From Glossina fuscipes (taxonomy: Eukaryota > Arthropoda > Insecta > Diptera > Glossinidae), in contig NW_023998566.1 in assembly GCF_014805625.2 (NCBI RefSeq), positions 379,926-443,925 on the forward strand: a stretch of DNA of 64,000 nucleotides, given 5' to 3'. Made by a program: the position numbers and the translations under genes. This document shows positions 44,395-56,289 of this stretch, piece by piece; positions within the stretch are counted from its first letter, which is position 1, and each line of letters opens with the position of its first letter. Below the pieces are notes generated by a model that was given only the letters and a program-made list of their open reading frames with translations, had not been told where the DNA came from and made no database searches.

Positions 44395-44755
44395 TGATAT
44401 TACGGATAGGGGATGTGACGGTTGGTATAAATCGCCATCTCTGAAAGACTTTGTAGGCCAAATGACATTACGGATAGGGGATGAGACGGTTGGTATAAAT
44501 CGCCATCCCTGAAAGACTGTGTAGGACAAATGGCATTACGGATAGGGAATGCGACGGTTGGTATAAATCGCCATCCCTGAAAGACTTTGTAGGCCAAATC
44601 GCATTACGGATAGGGGATGTGACGGTTGGTATAAATCGCCAGCCCTGAAAGACTGTGTAGGACAAATAACATCACGGATAGGGGATGTGACGGTTGGTAT
44701 AAATCGCCATTCCTGAAAGACTGTGCGGGACAACCGACATTAGGGATGAGGGATG
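44395..44755 (+). repeat. 68-bp tandem array in the LTR
   Basis: Five full units and part of a sixth start at exact 68-bp steps (TACGGATAGG at 44401, 44469, 44537, 44605, then CACGG at 44673, and TAGGGATG at 44741). Two unit types alternate: GACTTTGTAGGCCAAAT and GACTGTGTAGGACAAAT. Each unit contains GGTATAAATCG. Because 68 is not divisible by three, several minus-strand frames stay open; these are not genes. Confidence 0.9.
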
Positions 44756-45147
44756 TACCAGCTGACTGAAGAATATTTTGTCTTTACCGACGAGTAGCGA
44801 AACGGGGACACCCCGGCGGCAGCTATGACCCTGGCAGCGTATTCGGTCCTTTTCTTTCAGCGCCACGCGATATTAAAAGCGTAACGAAAAAGAAGTGCAA
44901 GCTCCAAACTTACAAGTAAAAGAAAAAAACCAAACCGGTAATAGCACGACAAGTCGGGACACCTCGCTGGTTCCTTGCCATAGCCCAGTTCTGCACAAAT
45001 TGCTGTACTTCTATCCAGTAAAGAGGAAACAATAAATCTAGGAAACTAAACACCATTCCCCCCGAAGGTCCTGATTATTTTTCTAAATTTTCTTGCAACG
45101 AATCGTGGATTGACTGAGTCACACCCCGCCTAAGGAAACTCGTTACA

Positions 45148-45560
45148 ATTGATAGTCCAATTCATATGCTCTCAAGTCAAATGACGGCGTGCTTGTCGTT
45201 CGGCTGGGCGATTTGATCGTCTGTGCGCTGTCAGGCTTCCTCCGGCTAGTCTTCTTCTAATCGTTCACCGACTGAGTTACACTCCTCTAACCATCTGGAG
45301 CTTGAACTTAATTCAACCATCGATTTCGTAGTGATATTGTAACAAGGGTCATCATGCTGTGGTACAACACATTTTCCGCCACATCCTCGTCACTGATATC
45401 GCCGGTATATTCGTCCAACAGCATATCGGCTTAAATTTAAGTGTCGTGCCACTTGGCTTTGGGTCTACCCAATTTCAGTTAGTGCAAACACTTGAGACGC
45501 GTAATGGTCTCGTGTTCCATAAAGAACTCTTCAGAAAAATCTCGGCTCTAAAATTGCGTT
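45148..45560 (-). pseudogene. Tc1-type transposase N-terminal fragment, cut by the Gypsy LTR
   Basis: The transposase moves a DNA transposon by cut and paste. The minus strand shows the paired helix-turn-helix DNA-binding region: ALTEIG, TQSQVARHLNLSRYAVGRIY, RRYQ, a diverged CVVPQHDD and, after a shift, LQMVRGV, TIRRRLAGGSLTAHRRSNRP and HMNWTIN. In Tc1 transposases the catalytic domain (DESRF and onward) follows that WTIN. Here the sequence stops at exactly that point, where the LTR end (CTCGTTACA on plus) begins. So the element inserted into an existing Tc1 copy. The catalytic half is not found left of gag. Confidence 0.8.
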
Positions 45561-45564
45561 AACA

Positions 45565-45950
45565 GTTTAGCTAAGAGAAGCCCACAAAAAACTTATAACA
45601 TGTCTAATCTGTTCTTATAGTAAGAAAAGAAATATATGCGGCAATCTTAACACTCCAACACTAAATGTGTAACTTAGATAAGTATAAAAATGAAAAGTTA
45701 TTGAAAATAGAAAACTTTAGAAAGAGCAAAGAAAACTATACCTTTATTTCATTCATAGTTTTACGCATTCACAATTGTAGACAACGGCAAAATTTTTGCC
45801 ACAACCACAAAAAAAAAATATTTTGTTGATTCCCGTTTTTTATTAGCAAATGTTTAAAATTGTAGAAATAGGTACACAAATATGCAGAGAGTTTAATAGG
45901 TGGGTTGAATTCATTTATAAAAATACGTGTTTAATATTAATTAATTATAT
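45565..45950. other. AT-rich spacer without a gene
   Basis: A-rich runs (45810-45822) and short TA-rich palindromes. Terminal inverted repeats of the Tc1 or mariner remnants on either side were not recognised. Confidence 0.4.
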
Positions 45951-45954
45951 ATAC

Positions 45955-46200
45955 TCCTTTATTTGTTACAAACTGTTTCCATCTTTCAGGTAACCTGTGA
46001 ATTCCTGTTTTGTAGAAGTTCTCGTCCTTGGAGTTAAAATTGCCAGCAACTGCGTTGGAGACAGTTTCAAAAGACTTCAATTTTTTCCGATTAGATAATT
46101 TTGAGGAGATCTGGACAGACGCCTAACTCTTCTGCACTTTCTCGACTTGTTAAATGTGGATTATTTTCCAAATTGGATCGCAAAAATTTTATTTAAAATA
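45955..46200 (-). pseudogene. mariner transposase deletion derivative (HTH scrap joined to C-terminus)
   Basis: The minus strand reads NPHLTSRESAEELGV, which fits a helix-turn-helix opening, then runs within about 30 codons into LKSFETVSNAVAGNF, SKDENFYKTGIHRLPERW and KQFVTNKGVYI. The last is the standard mariner C-terminal end (FYxxGIxxLPxRWxKCI...G.YI). The whole DDD catalytic domain, around 200 residues, is missing. A stop and shift lie at the junction. Such internally deleted copies are common derivatives of mariner elements. Confidence 0.7.
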
Positions 46201-46204
46201 CGAC

Positions 46205-47940
46205 AGAACTTACCCTTCAACCTATTATATATAAACTCTCTAATTTGTCTTTGCTTTTCAACTATACCAAAAGAAAATATATTTTATTAACCACTGATTT
46301 ACTTTATCATATGAAAAATAGCAAATTAGCAAAACTAAAACTTTCTGCTTTCTGTGCATTTTGTTGAATGTTGATTTTACTATTCTGATGGAAACTGTAT
46401 CATTAAAAAAGAAAGCCGAGAGTAACGACCGCCAACTGTGAAATTCTTATATAGGCCGAAACAACACGGGAGAATTGGTATTGGTATTGTTCGTATTGTG
46501 TCAGTTGCAAAGTAAATATTGCCAACTTAACTTATTTCAACTTTTGAGGTTTCTAATTTTTAATTTCATTTATATGAAAATAATTTTTTAATACCTATCA
46601 ACAATTTTTTGATGTACGGATTCACTTAAGTCGTTTAATTTGACTCACTTTTTATGGAATTGCAATAACCGCAAACATACGAATAAGAAACTGAACGTTA
46701 GCAAAACAGGTTTAGAAAACTAAGGAGTTCTGTTTACAAGCACAACTACACTAGACAAGCGACTGAAGCAATGTCGAGAAAAATTGATAATCTTTTCTTA
46801 TTTTCACCTACAACTTACGATCCCCTAGACGTATATCAAAATCACTTTCATCCAGATATTTTTCGGCCCATTTCTCACACTTAATGCTTAACTTTGCACT
46901 ATGTTTTGCGCTTCTCACCGGGAAATAGAGGAAGACAAGTTGGCAATAAGAAAGAAAACGCTGTTTAGTTCTTTAACAAATGCCGAAGAAAAAACTGGTA
47001 AACGCCCAAAAAAAATGTGAAACATTTTAAGCAAATGTTAAACGCGTGCAAGGAATTAACGTAAAAATGTTTTAGTATCTGATGTCGATAAGAAAACTAT
47101 GCAATAATTATGAAATTAAAAATAGAAATTCGAAGGAAAGAAAACGTTTAGCAATTAGTTTAGCAGAGAGATATATGTTAAACGAGATTATGATTTTATA
47201 CTCTGTAAACTTTAAGTATGCACTTTTTTGAAGCCGAAAGCACATTTTATCGTAATTTTATATTCATTTTATTATTTATATTCTACATTGGTTTATGATC
47301 CTAACTTTTATGTGCACAAAATAGAATGCTGGCAAAGATAGGATAGCATAGGACAACAATGGCAATATTGCTAAATTTACGACAAATTTATATTTCTTCA
47401 ACTACGGCTACCATTATGTTGAAGCACGATTATCAGTACGTCTGGGGGAAAAACTGACATCCTCATCAACAAAGATTATCTAGCTTCGGAACAGTAGCTC
47501 AAGATAACAAAATAAAAGAATTTAAATGTTATATCATTAATTCTGAAATGCGATATGTACGAAAATTTGCCCATCGTCTCCCATTTTTCATTTATTTTAT
47601 TATTTCATTACTCCCAGATGACTCTGAATCGAGGTGGATGAAAATCATAATTTTTTAAAATTTTCTCAAATTGGCAATTGATAAAAGACAACACAATCGT
47701 AAAGTTGTCAAAAATAAAAAATAAAAAAACCATCTTTCCTTACCATACGTTTCAAATTATAAAATAAATGAGAGATATAGATATATGAACACAGCAAAAT
47801 GAAAGCACTTCATGCAACGTTTGCATATGCATGTTATATCAAGAGATTTCGTTTCCGATTGCTTAAAAACTAAAAAAACATTGGAATAGTTTTAATACTA
47901 GACTCTTTCTACCCTATGAAGGTAGATAAATTTAATTATT
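46205..47940. other. AT-rich stretch without a recognisable gene
   Basis: Mostly A/T-rich with short frames. Nothing coding recognised. Terminal repeats of the flanking mariner remnants may lie here but could not be assigned. Confidence 0.4.
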
Positions 47941-47944
47941 AATA

Positions 47945-48435
47945 TGGCGCTATGTCTGGTGAATAAGCTGTTTGGGGCAGAATCACCCAAACCACCTGCG
48001 AGAGCGTACCTTGACACCTGTTGCAACGTCGACGTGGAGGGCTCTCCTGGGTTAACTCATGAACTTTTTTTCGTGGGATTAGTGCGTCATAGTAGGCGCA
48101 CTTTTCATCGCCAATCACAATAAGCCACAGAAAATTATAATTTTTTTATGCCTGGCAAGCAATGAAACCGCAATTTTGATGCGTTTCGAGAAGGTATTTT
48201 CAATCAAGTCTTATGGTAGCCATTTTTCCTCCTTTTTGATCTTTTTCGTCGCGGGTAAACGTATGGAAACAGTTGATTCTTCAACAGCTAAACTATTCGA
48301 AGATTCTTCAAAAGTTTGAACTAGGTTTTCATCCAATAAATCTTGCAATTCATTGTCTTCGAACTGTTTTGGCCCTCCAAGCCGTTCTTTATCATTGACA
48401 TGAAAATCATCACTGTCGAACAGTTGAAATCAAAA
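47945..48435 (-). pseudogene. mariner transposase fragment, mellifera-like
   Basis: The minus strand has DFHVNDKERLGGPKQFEDNE, LQDLLDENLVQTFEE, LAVEESTVSIRL and KKEEKWLPYDL-like blocks of the DNA-binding half, then VSLLARHKK and, after shifts, IVIGDEKCAYYD, where the conserved TGDEKW block holds the first catalytic Asp, and ESPPRRRC. It ends with AYSPDIAP, the conserved block around the third acidic residue. About 80 residues between, including the second catalytic Asp, are deleted. This is a different copy from 45955-46200 and from 53010-53560. Confidence 0.8.
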
Positions 48436-48439
48436 CCGA

Positions 48440-50035
48440 CACTTGGAATAAGCAAATCATCTATATTATAAGCACCTACTATTAGCACTTTACTATATTA
48501 ATTCATTAGAACATAAGAGGAGCGCGATATACTCATTCCCATATGCAAAGAAATATATAAAAAAATGTTTAAATATCGCTCTTATATTTCCACTAATAAC
48601 AAACATATTTTCTTTAAAATTTGTTTTATCCCATAAAAAATTACTGTAATTATTCAATAAAATCTATTGAAGAAGAAGAAATTGAACTGATTACAATCTA
48701 ACAAGTCAAGTTACTCATTTAATCACTCTCATAGTTGCAAATTCGGAGTCGCACTACAATCTAACAAGTGAGTTTTTGCGTCATTTGTTGGAAGCATAAA
48801 ATAACAGTTGAGTAGGAAAAGGGAACGTGGAAAGGCAGTCATGGAGAGAAGTTCAGTACGGAAGGTCGTTCGTTGAAAAATTAAAAGAAAAATAAAAAAA
48901 GAAATACAAGGAGTCATGGAAAGCATACAGGAAAAGAAAAGGCAGAAGTTTGTGCACACAAATTCAGTGTGTGTTCGAAAAAAGAAAAAATATATATTAA
49001 ATAAACTAGTATTAATTAATTTAACTAAACTATATTTAAGTAGGTTACAGTTTCAAATTATTAATATATTAGTATTTCATTCAATTAATTAATAATTAAA
49101 GTTTAAATAAACTAATTAAAAACTTGATGTTATCCTTTTTATCTACCAAAAAGTTAAAAAAAAAAATTCGATATTCTTGTTTTTACACCATCTAAGCAAG
49201 AACATACAATGAAATTGATTATGATCTGAAACCAAAGTATTAAATCAGTTAACTTTTTCTACACATGGAAGTCCTTCACAACGTACATTTTACATTGAAG
49301 TATATATGAAGACAACAATTAAAGAGTTAAGCCCTAAAAAACTCGTTGTCATAACCCTCATCATTATCATCATCTTTATCACCATTATCATCTGAGCAGC
49401 TGGTAACTATCATAAACGTGCTAAATGGGCGGTATTAATTGAACACATGATGTATATGTACATACACATAGGCTTATGCCCGTGCTCGACTTCGTATACC
49501 TTCTTGTCAACCGAGCAACATGGGAACTTGGTACGTGATGGCACTGATGCCTTCATAAAATTCGTAAGTCGAAAACCTGCAGTTCAGACAGAAATATCAA
49601 CTGTAACGCTAGCTAGATTTTTTTTCTATATAAAGGAACATACACTTATAAAAGAAACGGAAGGGTTAATAACTGAATTAAAGATAATAATAATTTAAAG
49701 ATAATAAAGATAATTTCGAAGAGGTAAAATTGGATGTGCGCGTGTGCATGTCTAACCGCGAGCATCACGGAAGAAAAGACGACGTATACACAGACTAACG
49801 GACAGAACAATAAGACAGGAGAACGCCGATATTACTGTCATAGCACACGTGACATAAGCCACTTTCTTTTCCTTTTTTGTAAGTATTTTTCTTCTTTTTT
49901 ATTAATGTACGTTTCAATTTTTTCTACATAACAATGTGAACACTAAAAACTCCTGTAATTGAGTGGTGAATTTTTCTAATAATAATTGTGTACGGCCAGT
50001 TAGATAGGACCTACAAAACGCAACGAAATTATTAA
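48440..50035. other. AT-rich stretch without a recognisable gene
   Basis: TCATCATTATCATCATC-like runs occur at 49360-49395 and a short duplicated CAATCTAACAAGT at 48696 and 48758. Frames at 49447-49931 show no family. Confidence 0.4.
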
Positions 50036-50039
50036 GCAA

Positions 50040-50345
50040 ACCAATGCAATAAAAATTATGCAAAAGGAGATCGGTTTGTTCACCGACATAGAATCCACTA
50101 TGAATAGTTAAATAAGTTCCAGCAGGTTCATAAAAGTTGACCTACCGTTCATAAAATCATCTCGGTAGGGAGATAAAATATATACCAGCGACAGTCTCAA
50201 TAGAATTTGCTCAAATAGTTTATGTACGGACTTTAGTTCACTTTGCAATTTTCAACATTATTCCCACCACTGTTCTTATGCAGGGTACTAAAAGGACTCC
50301 GAGGAATGTGCAAAATGCTGATACAACGCCTCAAGCTGCAAGATG
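50040..50345 (-). pseudogene. CR1/Jockey-type RT N-terminal fragment
   Basis: Minus-strand scraps in three frames align in order with the stretch before and around the first RT block: GIPSCSLRRC, LHKNSGGNNVENCK, ELKSVHKLFEQILLRLSL-like and DDFMNGRSTFMNLLEL, where the last corresponds to QxGFxxGRSTxTNLLEF. No catalytic Asp is retained. Matches the same LINE group as at 54.5-58.1 kb. Confidence 0.55.
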
Positions 50346-50349
50346 GTAT

Positions 50350-53005
50350 CCCACCTGAATCATTTCACTAAAATAATAAAGCAGCTAGAGCACTCAAATC
50401 TTCAAGATAAACGAAGCAATAATAAAAATGTCAAATGATTTAATATTATATTGGCAACCGTTGCTTGTGCTACTGCCAGAATCGAGAATCGGCCGAAGAA
50501 GTTAGCAAACAGCCAGGCCATAATTTTCTCATATTGCTATTGTAAGGATTATAACACCATTTACTCAAGGCATCAAACTTGATTCTTACTCTAATGTACT
50601 TAGCGAAACCATAAAGCAACATAATTTTTTTTTATATTTCATAAAAAGTATATTCATGTTATTGCACACTCAGATATAGCGGCTAAAAGGACTATTGAAG
50701 ACATAAGTTCACGAATTTGTATATAAAAGATATTAGTGTTAATAACGCTAATTCGCGACAAATAATGAAATATTAAACACAACAATAGTATTATATCATT
50801 CTTTTAATAAAGTTGAATGTATGGAGCGGACACACTTATTTCATTTAATAATGATCAATTGGTGAACCCCAAATTAGCATTAATTTCTGGTTACCGTTGC
50901 TTGTTTACAGCAAATCGGTATTATAGATGACACGGAGGGAATGTTGTCATAACTTTTTCCGTTTCGAGGCCGCTTCATTATGTCGGGCTCTAGAAAAATT
51001 GCCCTAATGTTATCGTTACGCGTAATCTTAAAGGAATTTGAAGCCTCTATTGTCGTTGCCGGTCAAGAAAGGTTAACGATAATATTATCGTGGGTAGTGA
51101 AGGTACTGGCAGACCGGCTGCGTTTTCTAGTGAATAGTCTGATACTGAATTGTGGATACTCTTGAGACCGGAGAAACAAAGTTTGTCTCGATTGGCACGA
51201 TGTTTAATACATTCACAAGAGAAGGTAGTTATGCGTGTGGTTGGCTTTAGGCTCTCACTCACCGCAATTTATTCTTGTTCGGTAGGATAAAGGTTGTTAA
51301 CATTCTAAACGTTGTTATTCGGTTGAGCGGCACCCAAAGATGAAGGTAATCTGAATTGATTATATTAGTTGCGGTCTTTGAACGCAAAAAAGTGAACGCA
51401 CGGGTTTCACTAGGTGTTGGCAGAATTACCAATATAATCGGTCTAAGCTCAAATTATTTTAATTATTAAATTCATTTTTTAAGTATATTTTTTAATTTTT
51501 AACAAGTCAATCATTCGTTGTTCTCAATTCAAAGTCCAAGAATTTTTAAAAAGTGGATAACAAAAAAAAACATTCTAAATAAAAGCGTATTCTATCATAT
51601 TCTGTAAGAAGAGCTGTTATAGAAGCACAATGGAAAACCACTACAGAATTTTTGAAGAAATAGACGATTGTACTTAAAACTACACGAATTATAATTAGCG
51701 TTTCAGTATACACGTGTACATATTTTAAAGCTGCTCCTAATGGCCCGCAATGTCACCACCAATTTTAGAAAGACATGAAGTAAGTGCAAGTTGTTGCCTT
51801 TGTGAGGACAAAAGCTTTTCTGATCTCAAACGTATTTAGAAGTCTTTATACCGATATTTGCTCCGGACTTTGTTTGTGATTATATCTGATTAGCAACTCT
51901 GGCTAGAATGAGATAAATTAGAGAAAGCATCATTTACGTTTCCGTTTTCGTTATAGCTGAAGCAAAGAACACGTGCCGTACCCTCGATATATCTAGCTTA
52001 AAATTATTTAATATTACATTGGATCACATACAAAAGCTTGCGCGTATATATATATTGTAAAATAAAAAAGAGTGTTCGATCGTGATTTATTCTTGTTGCA
52101 AAGATTCCCTACGAATCTTTCCCAGGTGAGTAGATCAGATTTGGAGTTGGAGTTTAGCCCTAGCTGCTCAGCTTCAGTGCGCCAAGTCAATCCGTGTTTT
52201 AGAAATGCCAATTAGTCTCGGCTCTTAAAAAATTTATAAGGCGGATGGAACGCCTGTGAGTGTTTAGCGGATTGATACGCTAGTTTGAATTGCTTTGATA
52301 CAATTGCTTTATTTCAATTTTACCGTGCTATTTATGCATAAATTCTTATACTAAATTATTCTTACATCGGCAAAAATGATAATTGTTTAATTGGGGCGTC
52401 TAGCATCGTATTGCATTACCAAATGAGACATAATTTTTATATTTCTTAGCAACAGAATTATGCTTAATTTGCATAATTCCATCGCACTTCAAAGTGGATG
52501 CATATAACGATATGCGACAATTCTGGAATTTAATGGAGGTAAATTACTTTGTTAAATTACTTGGTAAGTATGAAAGATCGTTTTGTTATAAGACCATAAA
52601 ATAAATCAAACAATTATAATTTAAAAGACTGCACTCAATAAAACAAGAAAGAAGTAGAACGTATAAATATAAAACACCAGGGCATAGGTTTATAATAAAA
52701 GAAAAAATATAGAAATATTTAGCAGTCGACAAGAATATAGCTGTTAACTGCCTAGTCTAAAGCCTAAAGGACTAGTCATAGCTGGATTACTAAATAAACT
52801 GCAAGTTCATTGTTATGATGTTGATTGAAAGTTTGCGATATTTTATTTCTTGGGCTACTTTATAGTAGATAAGTAAACTTTTTGATTAAGAAAATAAATT
52901 GTTAGCAATCAGCATTAGTTTCAAAGTTGTAACGATTTTTAACTGTCCAAAAAGTAAATTTGTGGGTGGTGTACTAATTTTAAACAAGTCATATGGACAC
53001 CAATA
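50350..53005. other. stretch without a recognisable gene
   Basis: Mixed AT-rich sequence. A minus-strand frame at 52014-52211 (GLTWRTEAEQLGLNSNSKSD) looks protein-like for about 35 residues but has no family I know; it might be part of an LTR or 5' region. Frames at 50980-51262 are unidentified. Confidence 0.35.
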
Positions 53006-53009
53006 TAAT

Positions 53010-53560
53010 GAAAAAAGCGCAAACTAGTTTTGAAAGGCCGACAAGTGGAATTGCGTAAAATAACTGAAATCCTAAATATATTGAGACGCGGCCAAACATA
53101 ATTTTTCATAAACATTTATCTATGACAAACGTCGTTTCGAAGTGGGTGCCACCTTTGATCAAAAATAACAGCGTGTAAGGACTATTTAGGCAAAATAAAA
53201 GGGATATTTTCATGCGATACGCGATAGTGGATGAAATCAAGAATTATCACTACACTCCAGGCAATCGATCGGCAATCAGCCGGATGAATAACAACTAGCG
53301 AAACCAATCCAAAGCGACAAAAGAAGCAAGAGTCAACTGATAATATTACGATGTACGTATTGTGAGATGCGCATAGTACAGCATTACTGAAACAGGATAA
53401 AGGATTAACAGTAAATATTACGCAGCATTATAAGCAAGAGTGACGCAGCTGCAAAAGCAGGAAATTAGATTGAAAATTGGATGTGATGTACATCCTAAGA
53501 AATAGAACAAGCTTTAGTAACATGTGGGGCGGGAGGGGATTTATGTTTTGTCTCTTGCAC
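53010..53560 (+). pseudogene. mariner transposase fragment, irritans-like
   Basis: The plus strand begins in the DNA-binding half with RQVELRKITEILNI-like and HNFSxxHLSMTNVVSKWVPP (the conserved KWVPRxL stretch). RDIFMRYAIVDEIKNYHYTP follows, where VDE holds the first catalytic Asp and the HHYTPE region is recognisable. Later, after several shifts, ETGxRINSKYYAAL matches the GxTxxxxYYxxLL block. The second and third acidic residues are not seen. Old copy on the opposite strand to the other two mariner remnants. Confidence 0.7.
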
Positions 53561-53564
53561 ACTC

Positions 53565-54535
53565 TCCAGACATTTACCGTTAAAAGAATACCACTTCGTT
53601 ACTCATAAGCACACGCGTGGATTGATAAAACCAACCTTTCTTCATCCTACATGATGTCTTTAAGAAACCCCGAAGACACCTAAACTGCTTTTCGCTCAAT
53701 ACAAAACAAAAAGATTGTTTACATTTTTTCTCTATTTTTTTTTCTAATTAATGCGGGACATCTTTATTTTTGGTATGCATACAAAAAAAAAAAAAAATTA
53801 CATTTGTATTCAAATGAAATTTTTCAAAGTTAAAGAAAAAAAAAGAAAAATATTAATTAAGTTAGTTATACATTAAACGAAGATAGCATGCGACATATAA
53901 ATATAGTGTAAATTTGTATCTTACTTTAACATATCGAAAAAAATTATGATAAAAAAAGAAAATAAAGAAATAATGAAGACACTTCCACGATGATGCTGGA
54001 ATACCGCTTCATAGGATGTTGATTGGAAACCTCTATAAATGTTGATACTGTTGATGAAGTGGACTTTATTAGGTAGTTCATATAATTTTATTAACTATTT
54101 ATTATTATTTCCGCTTTAATTTTAATATTCCATATTAATATCCCAAATGTTTTGATTTATTTCTATAAATAGTTCTTTGCCAACTCTATGAACTAAACTC
54201 TCTTTTCTGTGCATACATTATTACTCCCTATTTCCTTTTTAAATAAGGCATTACTTATTTACTTAATTAAATTCCGCTCCGGAATAAATCAATACCCGAA
54301 TGTAAGTTACAAAATAACTGAAAATGTAAAGAAGAAAAAGTAAATGTGAGATCAACATATAATAAACAACGGTATTCTACTAAGCCTTAAATTAAGATAC
54401 AGATACATGTTGATGAATGAATATATGCTTATTTATACATTATTAATAGTAACAAATGAGAAAAAAAAAATCGACAGATTAAGCAAGCGGTAATGATCGT
54501 TGAATATTTTACACATTATCCGAAGCGGATTCAAC
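53565..54535. other. AT-rich stretch without a recognisable gene
   Basis: Poly-A and poly-T runs (53735-53800, 53830-53860) dominate. No protein remnant seen. Confidence 0.45.
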
Positions 54536-54539
54536 TACA

Positions 54540-56110
54540 TATAATTGGTACGGCAATATGTTTGCTCAAAATGTCTCCTTTTATAAGCTTAAAGACGAAA
54601 GTTACACCCAACATTTCACGCCTTTTTTCAAGGGTAGGCAAGTCAATGAGTTTCAATCTATTAATATAGGGTCGAAGAGCTCAGGACAAGACCCCATCCC
54701 AAACTTCTCAAAGCAATCATCAAGAAATCCTGCTGAACAGACCCCAAGATATCGACATGGCATCTATAACTAGTAAGCCAGTTTACTGACTGGTCCAACT
54801 AAAGATGTATACAAGCACTTGGTAACTTATGGATTCTTGAATTCCTTAGAACATCTTTCTATAAACCCTAAAAAGGAGCTAGCTTCATTAACTAAAACTT
54901 CTCTATGACTATCAAACCTGAATTTTGAATTAAAAACAACCACTAAGCCAACATTTGCCGGGATGTAATTGTCAGTACGAAAATAAGAAGGCATCGTATT
55001 ACACAATGTAAAAGACATTTTCTTACATTTTTTTGAATTCAGCGTCATAGCATTGATTGCTTTCTCAAGATGTATTGTGTCAAAGGAGAGGGACAGTTTA
55101 TATAGTCTGCAAACATTAAAACACGGGAATGCTGCTTGCACTCCGGAAGGTCATTCACTTATAAAATAAATAAAAGCGGGCTGCCCCGAGAAACAAAAGA
55201 AGTGACAACGATTACTCTGGATTAGTAAGAATTCTGCACCATCCGTTGGATGCCACCAGAAAAATAGCTAGTGAAACAGGCAATCATACTAACTACTTAT
55301 GATCAACATTGTCGAAAGTTTTGGAGAAAGTAGTGAAAATAACAGCAATTTGTTTATGACCAGAAAACCTTTTAATAAACGGTGCTGACAGTGCGATATA
55401 GTCGACCCTAAAACCAGAGTAAGCCTTTTTGCTACTAGTGATTCAAATAGATTTGGCCATGCATTAAGTTTGGCAGCTTCCCTGTAATTCTCAATAGGTT
55501 TTCGAGAACCACTACAGTAAAGAGGTAAAATAAAACTACTCATCCAAATCTAGGGAAGTAACCTTTTTTCAAAAATAGGCGTAAGCGGAGGACATGGTAA
55601 ATCAGTACAATGTTGAAAAAAAGCAGGCGGAATGCCATCAGAACCAGGGTAATTACAGGATCTCAACGTTGACAGCGCTATAAATATTTCTTCTTCGAAG
55701 AAGGACGCAGACGGAAAATATTCAAACGAATATGTTGCATACAAATAATTCTCTGACAAAATATATGAACCTTGATATCCGCAAAAAAATCAGTTATTGC
55801 AGTCGCACCATTGATTCAAAATTTCAAACCTCATAACGGAAGGGAATCCTCCTACTTTTCGTTTACAATTTAAGAGTTTAAAGAAGTCCTTAGAATTTTT
55901 AGAAAGTTTCCCCCGGTACATCAATAAATTTGGAGTGGCAAGTTGCTTTCAGAGCGGTATAATCTCGTGTAGCTCTAGATATAATCTCTAATCAAACCAC
56001 TTCGAGCGAATTTTTTAAGTAACCAATATTTTTTTTTTACGGACCATCCGCAAATGCTTGGTATACCAAACAGGAGACATTGAAGGGTCAAAAAACTTTA
56101 CTTTAAATAA
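54540..56110 (-). pseudogene. CR1/Jockey-type LINE ORF2: linker, RT and C-terminal region
   Basis: On the minus strand from about 56090: a linker with VWYTKHLRMVRKKNIGYLK and RATRDYTALKATCHSKF, then RSCNYPGSDGIPPAFFQHC (entry to RT), FILPLYCSGSRKPIENYRE, LNAWPNLFESLV, a diverged block A (TTFSKTFDNVDH, both acidic positions altered), a SRGSPLLFIL-like turn, LMFADYIKLSLSF (FADD become FADY), NSKKCKKMSFTL and EASSFLGFIERCSKEF. Past 54.8 kb, NRLKLIDLPTLEKRREML is the C-terminal block. This is the fullest RT of the family in the window. Frames change about every 100 codons. Confidence 0.8.
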
Positions 56111-56289
56111 AGGAAAAAGAATCATCAATATCTTCAAAGCGTAAGTTCCACTCAATGCCACCCAGCAAACCCTCTTTCTCCTTTTCCTCTTCCTTTGCTC
56201 CTTTTTTCCTTCCTTTTAGCAAATAAACACTGATCACCAATGATTGAAACAGATCGCTGCTAAATTCTAAAAATTGCAGAAGTACTTCA

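Larger units (their letters stand above)
40702..45147 (+). mobile_element. Ty3/Gypsy element of Osvaldo/Ulysses type, pol-deleted, no 5' LTR
   Basis: In order: gag (40702-41901), a possible protease scrap, an A-rich repeat tract, a 52-bp tandem array, a polypurine tract (43065-43079) and a 2,068-bp 3' LTR (43080-45147). RT, RNase H and integrase are absent. An LTR near 2 kb and a gag with a CCHC knuckle followed by a CWDCG...DCC knuckle fit the Osvaldo/Ulysses group as I know it. The right LTR edge cuts a Tc1 transposase. Confidence 0.78.
43080..45147 (+). mobile_element. 3' LTR of the Gypsy element, 2,068 bp
   Basis: Starts TGTAAGGAAGC directly after the polypurine tract and ends CTCGTTACA, giving TGTAA/TTACA tips. 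Inside are a terminal hairpin (43081-43106), two local duplications, a TATA-type promoter (44298), a 68-bp tandem array (44395-44755) and an AATAAA at 45031-45036 about 110 bp before the end. The right boundary is confirmed because Tc1 transposase sequence begins at the next base. The matching 5' LTR is not in the window, so the 4-6 bp target duplication cannot be checked. Confidence 0.8.

Noticed and set aside
44329..44866. Five overlapping minus-strand frames of about 65 codons with similar sequences (FRDGDLYQPSHPLSV-like)
   Set aside because: They are the 68-bp array read in shifting frames; the unit is not a multiple of three, so all frames look alike. No start context or family.
43080..45147. 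CRISPR-like or satellite array
   Set aside because: Repeats have no spacers of uniform length, lie within LTR boundaries and sit in eukaryotic element context.
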